Under the pieces are notes generated by a model, which was not told the DNA's origin, did not search any database, and saw nothing but the letters and a program-made list of their open reading frames with translations. A program made the position numbers and the translations under genes. Below, in pieces: positions 49,351-61,738 of a DNA stretch of 64,000 nt (the stretch's first letter is position 1; each line of letters starts with the position of its first letter). The DNA is from Galbula dea (taxonomy: Eukaryota > Chordata > Aves > Piciformes > Galbulidae). The DNA lies in NCBI GenBank assembly GCA_013399015.1, contig VWZX01006819.1:1146763-1210762 (forward strand). Reading direction: 5' to 3'.

Positions 49351-51786
49351 TACCTGGAAACCAGCACATCTTCCCTGCATGGGCCACATCAGCTCCTTCA
49401 TCTGCTGCTTCCTTTCTCTCCTCAAACTTGCTGCAGGAATCTCCCGAGTCATTATCAGACCAAGTTTAAGGCTACATTTTAACAGGAAAAAAGAGGAACA
49501 CAGATTTTGGACAAACTCAATCTCTCCCTATCCAGAGAAAAGCATTTAGCAGGGCACAGCTCTACTGCTGAAGCCAATGCTTTTTGGCAATACTAGAGAT
49601 CCAAAGCTTACCCTATACCACCTAGATTGCATGCACACAACTGCACACTGGCATCCAATGAAACAGTAGGCGTGTTGATGCAAGCTGTCTGATCAGCAAT
49701 TTCAAACCCTCCAACACTTACATGCAAAGTTATCAAGAAAAATCTTCTGGTGATAAATTAGTTGTAATTCAAGGAGACAGAAAGGAGAAAGAAACATCTT
49801 TCAAAATCATTCTGTAAATCCTAATCTGCCTGTTTCTCTTTTTGAAGTTGCAGGTGACACAACTTCAAGTTTCTGGCTGTGTTCCTTTGGTTGTCAGAAG
49901 AATGGGTGTTACCCACAGGTATGGCAACACATCTGGGGAGCTGGAATAGAACCACTACTCCAACTACACCAAACTACAATACAGCAGCTGAAAGTAGAAG
50001 GTTGAAGGGCTGGAAACATGAAGAATGTGCCCTCTAGGAAGAGGAGATGCCCAGAGCTGGTGAAGCAACTAAGAGAAGTAGGTTTCAAAGAAGCTGACAG
50101 CACTTACTGCGAGTCCCGCTGACCCCACGGACAGCAGGATTACCTCCCACGTTCCACCACCAGCAATCAAACCCACACAGATTTGGCTGTGCTTTGAACT
50201 CATCCTCAGCTTTTGCAGTCAGTTGACCACAATACAGTAAAGCAGTCAGCTCAGCCCAGAAAAAGAAATCAGAATAAAATGCTCTCCACCCAGTTATGAC
50301 CTTTTTAAGCTTCACCACACACCCCACTGAAACCTCCCAATTACAAGTCCATGAAATACACTTCTATTTGGTTTGGGTTTACAGGAAAAGAGAGACCAGT
50401 GCTCCCTAAAAATTATCCTGCCCTGGCTTCAGGGACTGTACCCCACAAAGATTGCATTGATTCATTCAGGCCAGTCACCAAAGACACAGATAGCTCTGCA
50501 GCGGGGAGGGAGAACACTATCAGCTTGTTGTGGCTCAGCACAGCCACTGGCAGCCTTTCAAGTCAGCTGAAAAAAAAATAGGTAGCTGCACAAAGAATAA
50601 ACTTCAAAGTCCTCCTCCAGAATTCTCCTTGGGAAAGAGCCTGCACTTGTTCACATGCTAATTTCAACAATTAATCAGTGGGTGCTGCTTATTTATAAAC
50701 TGCTACATCAATTTTTTAAAGCAAGTAACAAACTCCACGTTAAAAAGCCCTTGGAGAAAAACACCCTACTCATGCTATGCTGCACAGGAAAGATCTGCTC
50801 CCTTCAGCACAAAGGATCCGATCCCAGGAGGATGAGTCAGCACAACATCCTTCACTATTCAACTGGTGAATCTCCTTCCTCAGACCACACACAATCACCA
50901 CCCTCCTCTTCTTTTGAAAGCTTTAATGCATGTAAAACAGTCAGAAGAGGAATGGGCTTTATTATTTATACTTTAGGTAGGAGAGAGGAACGAGCGCTTG
51001 GGCTGTTTTGAGTCCTGTCCTTTAGTAACAGCATTGGGTGGGCTGCAGTCACCTTTACTTTGTCCCCAACAACACCATGGATGGCTAGACTGCTGCAGAC
51101 CTGCTCCTGCTTCAAGGAGGAACACCCTCCACCCCCTACAACTACATTCTTACCACGTGAGCCTCCAAAAACTTGGAGGAAAACACAGATACAACCCCTC
51201 CAGTAGCACTGATTAACTCACAAATGTCCCCAGCACCCACTGCTGACTGAACTCTTCCTGTATGGGCTGCTATTTCCAGGTCATGTTTGTTTTGCTCCCA
51301 AGTCAACTCAGTCTAGGATGTATAAGGAGATTCCAGGCTAACCTCTGTGAGGTGAGCACCAAACCAGGTGGTGGTCAGAAGGTTTTCTCTCTCCACAGGC
51401 TCCTGTGTAGTGCTAAGCCAGGATATTGCCTTAACAATGATGGTTGATCAACTGGAGATGTTGTCTGAACAACGTGGTTGCCTAAGAGAGTTTGTGCCTG
51501 ACAGCTGGGTTACAACCACTACCTGAGAGAGAAGTGGTGCTGAGGGCGATGCACCTCCTCAGGAGAATCCTTCTGGCCTGTGTCAGAAGAAAGGTGAAGG
51601 AGTGGTCACTGGGACTAGGGGGGGAAGGTGACCACCCAGCACCCTCAAGAAACTTGGGAACGTTCTGATAGTCAACCTTCCATATGCTGGAGTTTGCCTA
51701 AGAGGCAGGAGAGGAGGAGGAGAATTGAGAATTGTCATCCCTACTCACAGCAGGTGTAAACATGTTGTAGTTGTTAGGTGAGACAG

Positions 51787-51856
51787 GAGAGAGGAGTTGG
51801 AGTCAAGGATCCTTCTGGGTCCCTTCCAGGTCAGGACATTCTCCGATTCCATGCTC
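51787..51856 (+). mobile_element. CR1 LINE 3' tip
   Basis: GGAGTTGGAGTCAAGGATCC followed by GGGTCCCTTCCAGGTCAGG and ACATTCTCCGATTCCATG is a sense CR1 tail. The sequence upstream is not recognisably CR1. Confidence 0.8.
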
Positions 51857-54004
51857 CCAGAGTGACACTAGTTATTTCCAGGATGTTAAACACCTTAAGC
51901 CCCTAGTCTAGGACCACACTTTCCTGATTGTCTTGAACAACCCATGGTACTTGAGGCTCAGGACTGCCTGGACTTGGTGTGCTTGATTTCAGGGGCTCCT
52001 GGTGGCATGGAAGCCCTGGGAGCAACCAGCCAGGCAGGATTTTCTGGCTCCCAACCTCCAGATCCACCTGTGTGGGTCCTACTGCATGTACATTTGCTGT
52101 AAGCATTTTAAACACTTGTTTGACAAAACTCTAGACTTTATGTTCATTTGAGGAGGTTTTGAGACAGAAGCCACAGCTCTTTGACCATGGACTACATACA
52201 GCTAGGTTGAAAGGGACCAAAAAAAAAGAGGATTGGGTGATTTTGTTATTTTAATACCTTCTGCTTCATTCCTGCCTCCTGCAGCAGCACTCAGGAGGCT
52301 ATCAGAGACCCATATGAAAGCAGCATCTTTGTTTTGCAACCAATTTGCATTTCAAAGCAGCAAATGTAGACATCAGTGTTTGAATGATTTCTTAAATCTC
52401 ATTTCCATAAGCCAAGTCGAGGAGAAACCTGCTTCTTCTGTTCTCTACTGTGAGAGCTTCCAACCTGCAGATCCATTTGATGAAGGCATGAAAACAAGGT
52501 AGACATCTGCTCCCTAAGGCTTGCTGCTAAAGGAGTGATTTGCATAAGGGATTACAAATTAGCCTTTTTCAAATGAAGGCAAAAAATCCCTAATTTACTC
52601 TGTGCACATATTTAACAGATTATGAAATTCATAGTGTTAGTTAAAAGAGAAGATACCAGTGGTAACTGCTGGCTTGGGCAGGGTGATTCTGGACTGATCC
52701 TAACCACACTAGCAGCTTTAGAAAGACAAAGAGGTTTAAAAACCACTCATACTGCTAAAATACATCAAGCTCCAGCTGGTGATGGGTACATTGAGGGAGT
52801 GCAAGCTCTCCTCAGCCTGAGTATTTGCTGTCTGCGTGGCTGTTGTGCAGGCAGAGAGCAGACAATGTCAAACCTTCATGCTATTCCCTGCTGTTGGCCA
52901 CGTTTCTGATCCACTTTTGGAAGCAGCTGGATTGCTTTAACGCCTTGGTAGGCTGAAGGCCTCCAGATAAACACACCCAAGGTAGGCAGGGGAAACCAGT
53001 TCACTTCACACACTTCCACTTCTCTCAGAGTTCAACTGGAGGCATGGAATTCATAAGCCTTTCAACCACAGGAATACAAAAGCCAAGCTCATAAAAGTTA
53101 AATCCACATCCTACTTCGGCCACAACCTTCCCAAATATTTCTGCAAACCAAATCCAAGATTTCAACCCCAAGTTGTCAACAATTAAGAGCTGCACTGTGA
53201 GAAATCCACTCCCCAGGCCACAGCTTTAGCCCCAGGCACAAAAACTACCAGACCCTCCTGTTTAGAATTGGTTTATTACTATTTGTTTTAAGAAAGCCAT
53301 ATTAAGATCCTAGCCCAGAGCACCAGCCTACAAGTTAATTGGTTCCATGTCGTTTGGGAAGGCCACAAACGCTGCAGGGACACACACACACACAAACAAG
53401 GTCTACACCAGAAGGCATCTCACTCTGCTATTTTGGCACCATTAATCCCTTCCCTCCCCCTCCAGCTTTCTTCCAGGCAGACAGGCTCAGCGTTCCCCCT
53501 GTGATGTCACTGGTTATTTGTGCTGATTACTGGAATCAGATCTCCAGACAGGAGATGCTCCCAGCTGTCTACACTGCCTGACAATAAGCTGACAGATGAC
53601 TCACCCTCCTCTCCCTTCAGCTGAACTAACCAGGAGAGAAGATGAAGGATGAGTGACAGCAGTGGAAGTGAGGATCCCCTTCCTCTCCCACTGAGGGTCC
53701 ACTTCCCACCCACTCCATGGTCCCTTCCTCTCCTGCCTTGGGAGAGATGAGCTGCAGAGCCCTTGCTCTGTGGTTAAAAGACATCAGGTCAGTCTTTACT
53801 TCTGTATGCAGTGACAAAAAACCAATCCCAGGAAACTTGTCATTTTTAAGGTTTCCATGTATGGAAACTCACCAATAACCAGGGATTTGTTCCAAAGTTC
53901 CAGCACCTGTGGGCTTGCAAACACTAACATCCCCATGGCATAAGTGCATGTCCACTTGTTGTGCCCATTAAACAGAACACAAGAATTGTATTCTTGTACA
54001 ATCA

Positions 54005-54066
54005 AGAGTCATTAAGGTTGGAAGAGGCCTCTAAGATAAAGTCCAACCATCAACCTATCACCACCA
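54005..54066 (-). mobile_element. Very short CR1 LINE 3' tip
   Basis: GAGTCATTAAGGTTGGAAGAG with AAGTCCAACCATCAACCTATC matches the tail of the copies at 19368 and 48809, but only about 60 bases are present. A few bases are missing within the otherwise conserved ATCAAGTCC motif. It lies about 100 bases before the exon-like segment at 54167. Confidence 0.88.
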
Positions 54067-54166
54067 CAGCAGCAGGGAAAGATGTGAGCTCCCTCAGAGG
54101 GCAGAGGATGTTAAAAGGGGTCAGTGTCCTACTCCCTGCCTGCCTGCCTCTCCTTTCTGTCAACAG

Positions 54167-54228
54167 CAGCAAAATGACATCTGATGAGAACCTGAAAGAG
54201 TTTGTGGGTTTATTTTCTTTAAAACCAG
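54167..54228 (+). other. Exon-like segment with start codon, unknown gene
   Basis: A pyrimidine-rich tract (CTCCCTGCCTGCCTGCCTC then TCCTTTCTGTCAACAG) precedes the segment. The segment ends CCAG with a consensus donor GTAAGT at 54229. Inside, ATG at 54174 opens a frame reading MTSDENLKEFVGLFSLKP and leaves one base before the donor. Base-by-base this looks like a first coding exon on the strand opposite to SPSB4. I do not recognise the peptide and see no sure partner exon. The frame TTC CTG TAT.. ending HQEALEWFVA and a stop (54662-54715) is one possibility. It may be chance, so confidence is low. Confidence 0.25.
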
Positions 54229-54398
54229 GTAAGTCACTTTACAGTCTCGGCTGCTTACCTCAACCTGTGGTGTCCCAAGAGAACAACAAAGCTCTCCTAA
54301 GCTCCATCAGGACAAATGAATCTGCCTGCCCAGCAAGACCTCCACGTAAGCAGCTTCTGCCACTGGCAGGTTGGTTCCTTCTACAGCTTTGGGCCAGG

Positions 54399-54703
54399 CA
54401 CCAGGAAGCCCTGGAGCACAGTTGAGCTTGTGCCTACCTGCCAGTGACTTCAAAGGGACTTACACATACATCTGAACAATGCAGAGGTGATGCCCTCAGC
54501 TGGGAGTGGAGCTCAGCACACAGCCATGGCATCAGCACCTTCAGCTGTCCTCACTGTCCAAACACACCTTTGCTGAACCAAACACCAGGACTCTCAAGTT
54601 TGTCTTCTGTCCTCGTGCTTGTAAGCACTGGGTGAAGAGTTGTGGGCAAACACACAAACAGTTCCTGTATGAACTTCTTGAGCAACACCAGGAAGCCCTG
54701 GAG
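54399..54703 (+). repeat. 18-bp direct repeat 287 bases apart
   Basis: CACCAGGAAGCCCTGGAG occurs at 54399-54416 and at 54686-54703. In the frames that encode HQEALE the upstream codons also correspond, giving FLLQLWAR and FLYELLEQ. Upstream nucleotide identity is only partial (GTTCCT and a few others), so a small, old local duplication is possible but not certain. Confidence 0.5.
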
Positions 54704-56904
54704 TGGTTTGTAGCATAACATGGAGCTAGAATCTTTTAATCCTGAATAAAATAGACTATTGTGTGCTATGGAACAGGCATCCAACATATTGTATTGATTT
54801 CATAGTTTGCTTCTTTATGGTTTAAGCCCTTCTCTGAGGGCAAAATGGAGCTGCTAAGCTTAAAAAATATAAGCAAGCAATTCCATGTTACAAACTCCAG
54901 TTGTTGCACATCAGCTCCCCCCCAAATGCATCTTTGTAACTACTTATTCAGACATTTGTGTCAGTGTGCAGAAGAACTAAACACACTGATACAGTGTTTC
55001 AATACTTAATACTCAGTGTAAACAGAGCCCAGGAGGTGTTTGTCAACTCACACATGCAAAATCCTGGCTCTGAAACTTTGTACACTGAATTAACCACTTA
55101 CTGTCAGCCTTCAGGGGAAGTTTTGTCAACCAAAGCTGCAGCTTATCATGTCTATTTCTTGCTTGTCTGCAAGTGGCAAACATTCCCAATGCTTTCTGCA
55201 GCGCTAAGGATTCTCCACCTCCTTTTGAATACACTCCTGGCTCAGGTCATTTCTTCTATGTCATGGCATTTCCTTGCCATCTGCAAAGTCATCCCTTCAT
55301 CTGAAGGCAGCTTAGAGGACTCCCCTGATCCTCTCAAAGGACACAGAAAACTCAGCACCAGCAGGCAAAAGTGCTGATTTTCTCTCACTGAAGGAGAACA
55401 GGCATGGAATTAGGACATAGAAGAATTACCAATTATTCACACAGGTTACACTATGAAGGGAAAAAAATCCCACCAAAAACCCAAACCAAAAATAGAACAA
55501 CCAAGAACTTATTTTCCAGACACAATAAAATGCTGTTATTACAACCTATTTAACATAGCAATATACCCAGTACACTCCTCAGCACTAACCTGTCTTTGCA
55601 GTACAACTTGCTTTGCTACAGAAGATGTTGATTTCATTGCACGGCTATAATTGAGGGAGGCATCCAAAGGACTTCTAAAATTTTCCTAATTAGCCTCCTC
55701 CCTTCTAGGTGTGACTTCAAGGTCACCACTCAAATCTACATCAGACTGAAATTACTCAAGAGTTAAATTATCTTTCTGGTTCCCTCCTTCCCCTCCACCC
55801 CCAAATCAATTCTTGATGGGGTCCACACTGCATTATTGATGCAGAGATAACATAAAATGCCCATAAATCCATTAGCTGCTGTCTGGTAAGTGATGCTATT
55901 TAATGACAAGAAGACATGAATCCCATGGTGCCAGTCTCAGGGCTGAGCCTGCTGACAGCAGCCAACCATGGCCCTCACCCAGGATTAAAGGTTACTCCTC
56001 AAAACCTCTGAACTTCCAGATTCCACACAGAGGGAAAGACCAGTGGCTGCCTTGTTGTGCCCCAAGAGCTGAAGAAACCCCAAGCTGGGCTGGTTTTCCC
56101 TTCCTGCAGTGGCAAATGCAATGGCCATGTTGTGTTATTTGTCACAGTTCTAAACCTGCTCCCACTGTAAAACCAGGAGTGGAGCAGCCCTGGCTGAGGC
56201 AGAACAAAGCCAAATCAGTGTCTGCTCCTGCTCAGACTGACTGAACCCCAGCAGCTCCTCTTCAGGTAGAAGAAGCAAAACCCACCCAACTTTAACCCTG
56301 CACAGTGACAGCCACCATTGCATTCTGCAACACCCGTCAGAGCCAAGAAATGGAATAAAGCTTTATCAAGGTAGCTGAAATTAAATGAAAACCCCCTTCT
56401 ACTAGGGAGACTTACTGCAAATCCCCTGAGAAAGGGTTCCAAATTACCTTCACTGTTAAAACAGCCAGTTTACTTCCAGCTGATACTTTCCTCCTAGCCA
56501 GCAGATCCTTCTGGGCCATGTGCATGTGAACTAAAAGAGGCTCTTCCTTTGTATTTTTCTCCTTGAATACAAACTCCTACACCATGATGCAGTTTCTGGC
56601 TGAAGAAGCATTCAGTGAGGAGAAATGAACCATGCAGGGAAAGGAGGAAGGCAGCTGAGAGCAAGCACCTCTCAGATGGCCAAAGACAGATGACAGGCCT
56701 TCCAAGAAGGTTGCTTTTCAATCAGCCAGTCATTTAGTTTTATCTCTACAGATGTATACACTGAGAAACATCTGAGAGAGGAGTGATGGGGAGTTTTGAA
56801 TAATAAACATTTCTGACCTTTTCTACACAAAACCCAAGAGGTGATTTTAAGAAGACTCTGTAATGGAAAACAGGCAACACTCACCTACAAGAACCTCACT
56901 CCAA

Positions 56905-57372
56905 GGAGGACATTTAGGTGCTGGAGCATGTCCACAGAAGGGCAACAAAGCTACTGAAGTACTCGAGTACAAGTCTTGTGAGAAGCAGCTGAGGGAACTG
57001 GGGTTGGTTAGCCTGGAAAAGAGGAGGCTCAGGGGTGATCTTCTCACTCCCTACAACTCCCTGAAAGGAGGCTGGAGTGAGGTGGGAGTTGGTCTCTTCT
57101 CCCAGGTGATTAGTGATAGGACAAGAGGAATGGCCTCAAGTTGTGCCAGGGGAGGTTTAGGTTGGACATAAGGAACAATTTCTTCCCTGAAAGACTGGTT
57201 AAGCATTGGCCCAGGCTGCCCAGGGCAGTGGTGGAGTCACCATCCCTACAGGGCTTCCGAAAACATGTAGATGTGGCACTTGGTGAGATGGTTTAATAGC
57301 ATGGTGGTGTTGGGTTAAGAGTTGTATTCAATGATCCTGGAGGCCTTTTCCAACCTTACTGATCCTACACTT
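56905..57372 (+). mobile_element. CR1 LINE 3' fragment (about 470 bp)
   Basis: Sense landmarks are TGCTGGAGCATGTCCACAG, GGGCAACAAAGCTACTGAAG, GAGGGAACTGGGGTTGGTTAG, TAGTGATAGGACAAGAGG, GGGGAGGTTTAGGTTGGAC, CCAGGCTGCCCAGGGCAGTG and a degenerate tail CAATGATCCTGGAGGCC with ACTGATCCTACAC. It is a close sense-strand counterpart of the antisense copies at 48809 and 29147. Confidence 0.94.
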
Positions 57373-58904
57373 GTCAAGAGAGATCTAGCAAGTTGTCTTT
57401 CAAAGAAGTCCAAGAATAGAGATTTTGTTTCTCCCCAGAGAAACACATCTGCTCTAATATGATCCTGGAACCCAGAGTGCCTGCAGGCAGGCCCTGAGGA
57501 ATGACATGGATCCCAAAGAACCCCAACAGGCAGAGAGAGAGGTGCCAGTGTTTCAGTTGGCCTCATCCCAACACAAGCTCTTTAGCTAGAGAAGTGCCAA
57601 GTGTTCTTACTTGCCTTAGGAACTCTCTAGGAGCACATGACCACGTTAACCCCAGAGCCACTACAGCTTCCTAAAGCAAGGCAGACAGAAGCCTTTTCTC
57701 CACAAGAAGTTTCTTTGTCACACAAAGTGAAACAATAGGGGCTGTGTTTCTAACACAGCAGGGCTCTAGGCCAAAGATTTTTGACATAAAAGTTAATAGC
57801 AAATAAAACTTTGCACTAAGAGCATATGCAACAAACAAATGCTGCAAAAATTACAAAGCAGAGGAATGTACCCCAACAGAAACAAGAACTGGATCAAACT
57901 GATGCTTATACAACAGCCTCTCATGTCCATTTTCCATGTTTCCCTTCTTTTAAGCATGCTGATATCCATTGAAGTGGAGTCAATCCCAGTTGGAACCTCA
58001 AATAATGCTCTCAATGAAATAACAGTTAATAAATCTAGCCCCAAAATCATCCTATCCCCTGGATTGACCATACTGTCAAGTCACCCTCCTCTCTCTTCAG
58101 CCCAACAAAACATTGTCCATGACAGCACCCAGATACTTCAGAACAAGGCAAAGAATTATGCTGTGAGATCTTAGATGCTCTTCCTCCCCTGGGAGCATAA
58201 CTCAGTACACTCAACTCAGCACCAGGAACTAAACTTAGCTCCTGTGCCTTGTAAGCAATGTAGTCAAGTATTAAATGTCACTGGACACTACTGACCCAAG
58301 TAAGTCTTTTCTTATCTTGTGACTCCAGTCAAAATTTGCTTACTTTCAATATTTTCATTTTCCCAAGGGAAAGCAAATTCTATGCTTGTCAAAGCTAAAA
58401 ACCACAAACTAGAGGCAAAACATCCAAACTGACTCCAAAGTACATGCAGCACAGATGGAGTGAGGAGAGGGACAAGGGAAAAAGAGGCAGATCCCTGCTT
58501 TCTTCAAAAGCATTCCTCTTGGGCAGGTCAACCAAGCCTAATAGAGATGATTACTAAGATAACTAAGAATAAACCCAAATCATCAGCATTCTAAGGAAAG
58601 CAACATTTCCCACAGGCAAGCCCTTTGTGTGATGTGCACAACCTGTTAGGAATCCCCTCCCTAAGGATTTAAAATAAAACTTGGAAGAAAAGAGCATTTA
58701 TGAGACAAAAAAAGGAATAAGACAGAGAAGTTGTGGAGTTCAGATAACTCCTTTAGAAGAAAACATGCTCAGCTCCAAAGCAGATCTTCATGCTGACATG
58801 AAAAGAGCGTAACTGAAGAGTGGAAAAGCCAGAAGGGTGAACCAGAAACCAAGCAGAATGTGTCTGGATGTACTGGCCTGTGGAAGGCTCTGCAAACCTC
58901 AGGA

Positions 58905-59255
58905 GATAGAACCATAGAACCATTATGGTTGGAGAAGCCCTCTGAGATGATTGGGTCCAACCATCCATCCAACACTGTCATGCTCACCACTAACCCATGG
59001 CCCCAAGCACCACATCTCCACATTTCTTGAACACCTCTAGGGATGGTGATGCCACCACCTCCCTGGGCAGCCTGGGCCAATGCCTGAGAACCTTCTTAGT
59101 GAAGAAATTCTTCTTAATATCCAACCTGAACCTCCCTTGATGCAACTTGAAGCCATTTCCTCTTGTCCTATCTCTGATAACCTGGGAGAAGAGATCAACC
59201 CTCACCTTGCTACCACCTCCTTTCCAGATGTGCTCCAGAGCACCCAGCTCCAAAG
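58905..59255 (-). mobile_element. CR1 LINE 3' fragment
   Basis: The tail ATAGAACCATAGAACCATTATGG is followed by CATCCATCCAACACTGTCATG, GGGATGGTGATGCCACCACC, CTCCCTGGGCAGCCTGGGCC and CCATTTCCTCTTGTCCTATC. It is antisense on the plus strand and of the same subfamily as 43760-44125. Confidence 0.93.
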
Positions 59256-61682
59256 GTGAGCAGGAACAAGCCAGAACAGCCTAGTGTCAGTCACCAAACA
59301 TTCAGCACAGGTAGATCAGATCTAGTAAAAGTGACTTCATTCTAAACAGAACATTTTCCTCCCTCAGAGGTTGGGCTGCACCTACTTTCTAGAGAGAGGG
59401 AAGGCAAAATAATTGCTGCTCTTCCTCAGCAGGGAAGGTTTTACATTCAGGGTGTGCTGGTGAGGACCAGTTCTGAATGACCAGGTGAGTGTCTGCGAGG
59501 ACACCTGCACACATCATGCACAGCTTTTCCTTTTAGATTTAAAGGTTACCTGAAGATGAGCAGATGTCCATATTCAAGTCAAGAAGAAAGGTGGAATTAA
59601 CTTTACTATGGAGTAGCAGCAGGAACTCTACCATGGCCTAATCTTTCTTAAGGGCAGTTCTGAGGCTTACCCATAATAATCCACTTGAAGCTGTTGCCAG
59701 ATGAAGTTTTTGAAACTATTTTATAAACTGTGTCTGACAACAACTTGGTTTTAAATCTCCTGGAACTATTTGAAGCCTTTAGTTGGTAATGGAAAGCACA
59801 TGTGAGACATGGTATCTCCAACCACTCTAACAGTAGCACTGCCATACTTGACTGGAATCTTAGTCAAGGAGGCAAAATGGAAATGAATTTCACCTTACAT
59901 GACCAAACAAACCAGTCCTGTAATCCCTGCTGCAGCTCACAGACCAGCTCCAGTCCTCTTCTAAATGACTTGACATTTCACTAAAAATCAAGTTACACTC
60001 TCTCTCCTATCATAGATCTTTCCATGCAGAGCTACAGACTCCCTTCTGTTACCTTTCAACAGTTTAGCTGCAATACACACAGAGCTAAATCTCCTATTTA
60101 TTTTAATATACAAGGAAGCACCATATGAAAAGTCAACATTTTTTATGAGCAGCTAATTTTATTAAAGTTTACCTAATGCTCTTTTGTTTTCCATTTGCTG
60201 ACATTCCCTGGGCTGAAGCATGTAACTGGATTGCCACATTCAACCAAGCTCCCTTGATCCTTTAGGAACAGATTTAATCCCTTCTGGAACCCATTTCTAC
60301 TTTGGATTTCCACATCATCTCACTGCAATGACTCAGAGGATTGACTTCTTCAATCTATGAACATTTGATTTGATTTTTCCAAAAACTGCAAGGCACCTGG
60401 TATTTCACTGGAACACCTCAGTCATCAGGTTTTGCCACAAGACCTTCCACAGTTACTTTTTTGGGGCCATTTCTGAACACACAGACTTTTTTTTCCTTCA
60501 ATAGTCTCTGCAGTTATTTCTTTTTCAGGTTGAAGAGTGAAGCCAAAACAAACCAAAGGAGGTGATTTGTCAAATAACACATATGTAAGCTGCCAGAAGG
60601 TGCTCTGGATGCAAAAAAGAGACTAGAGTTTAGGAAGCTAACTATTAAGGATTACAAAACACATCTGGCTAAGGAAGTCACTGAAACCCAGATGATTAAG
60701 GGCTACAGGATCACCCAGGAAAATAAGCTTCACAGGAATCAGGGAAAGAATAGGGATCACCCTAAGAGAAGCTTACTCAGGCCCTTAGCCAGCTCTTAAT
60801 TGCCCCAATTAGTGTCCCAGATTGACCCAAGTCAAAAGAGATGCACACCTACCCTCCCTCAGCAGAGCCCCGGCCACACACAACCGAAAGGGACATCCAG
60901 GCAATGCCTCCAGGGACAGCACACTTAATGACCACACCTTCTAATGCACTTCAGGGCACAGGTCTTTGTCAGCCTAATTAAAACCAGAAATCATTTACTG
61001 TTTACTCGTTTTCCTGTGAGGCAGGAAACAACTGGAGCCTGCTGGCAGGAGAAGTGCCCCAGAGGGCACTGAATTCCCTCCTACAATTACACCCACCAGC
61101 AAGGGTAGTACCATCTTTGGAGACTGCTGTCTGCACCACACAATTAGCTGTTTAATGACACAGTTGGCTCCACTTTCTCCAAAAATAGCAGAATGGGTTT
61201 GAGGAGAACTACAAGAAGGGCTGTAAAGTGGCTAAGAATGAAAGCTATGCATTAATTCATCTTAGATGGCCCATGTGGGGCATAGATACTTTGGCTCTGT
61301 CTGCAGAAGCTGATTTGTCAAGTTCTAATGCAGCCAAATGGGGAAGTCATTACCTACAAAACAGATAAGGATCTGGAAAAATGACAGGACTAATCCTGCC
61401 TCATTCAGAACACTGAGTTCTTTGAAAGTGTCATGTAACACCAAACATCAGCCCTCATGTCAGAAAGGCTCCATTATCAACTTATGGCACTCCAGGTAAA
61501 AGAGAAAAAGTAAGTTGCTAAACCAAGCCAAAGAGGCCTTCAGAAACCTGTGACTGAGACCAGCTTTGACACAGAAACATAAGCAAAACAGGCCCTGAGG
61601 CCCTTCCCTTCCTTCCTTCAGGCAGTGTCACCTGCATCTACCAGCTGAAAATCCATCTCTTTGGTGGCTTCTTATGGCATGG

Positions 61683-61738
61683 GTGGATGGCTGGACTCGA
61701 TGATCTCAGGTCTTTTCCAGCCATAATGATTCTGTAAG
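61683..61738 (+). mobile_element. CR1 LINE 3' tip
   Basis: GGCTGGACTCGATGATCTCAG followed by TCTTTTCCAGCCATAATG and ATTCTGTAAGG is a sense CR1 tail of about 55 bases. Confidence 0.85.

Noticed and set aside
53961..54425. 154-codon plus-strand frame as a single gene
   Set aside because: Its start falls beside a CR1 tip, it crosses a strong acceptor and a strong donor, and no domain is visible. Only the 62-base exon-like part is kept as a candidate.
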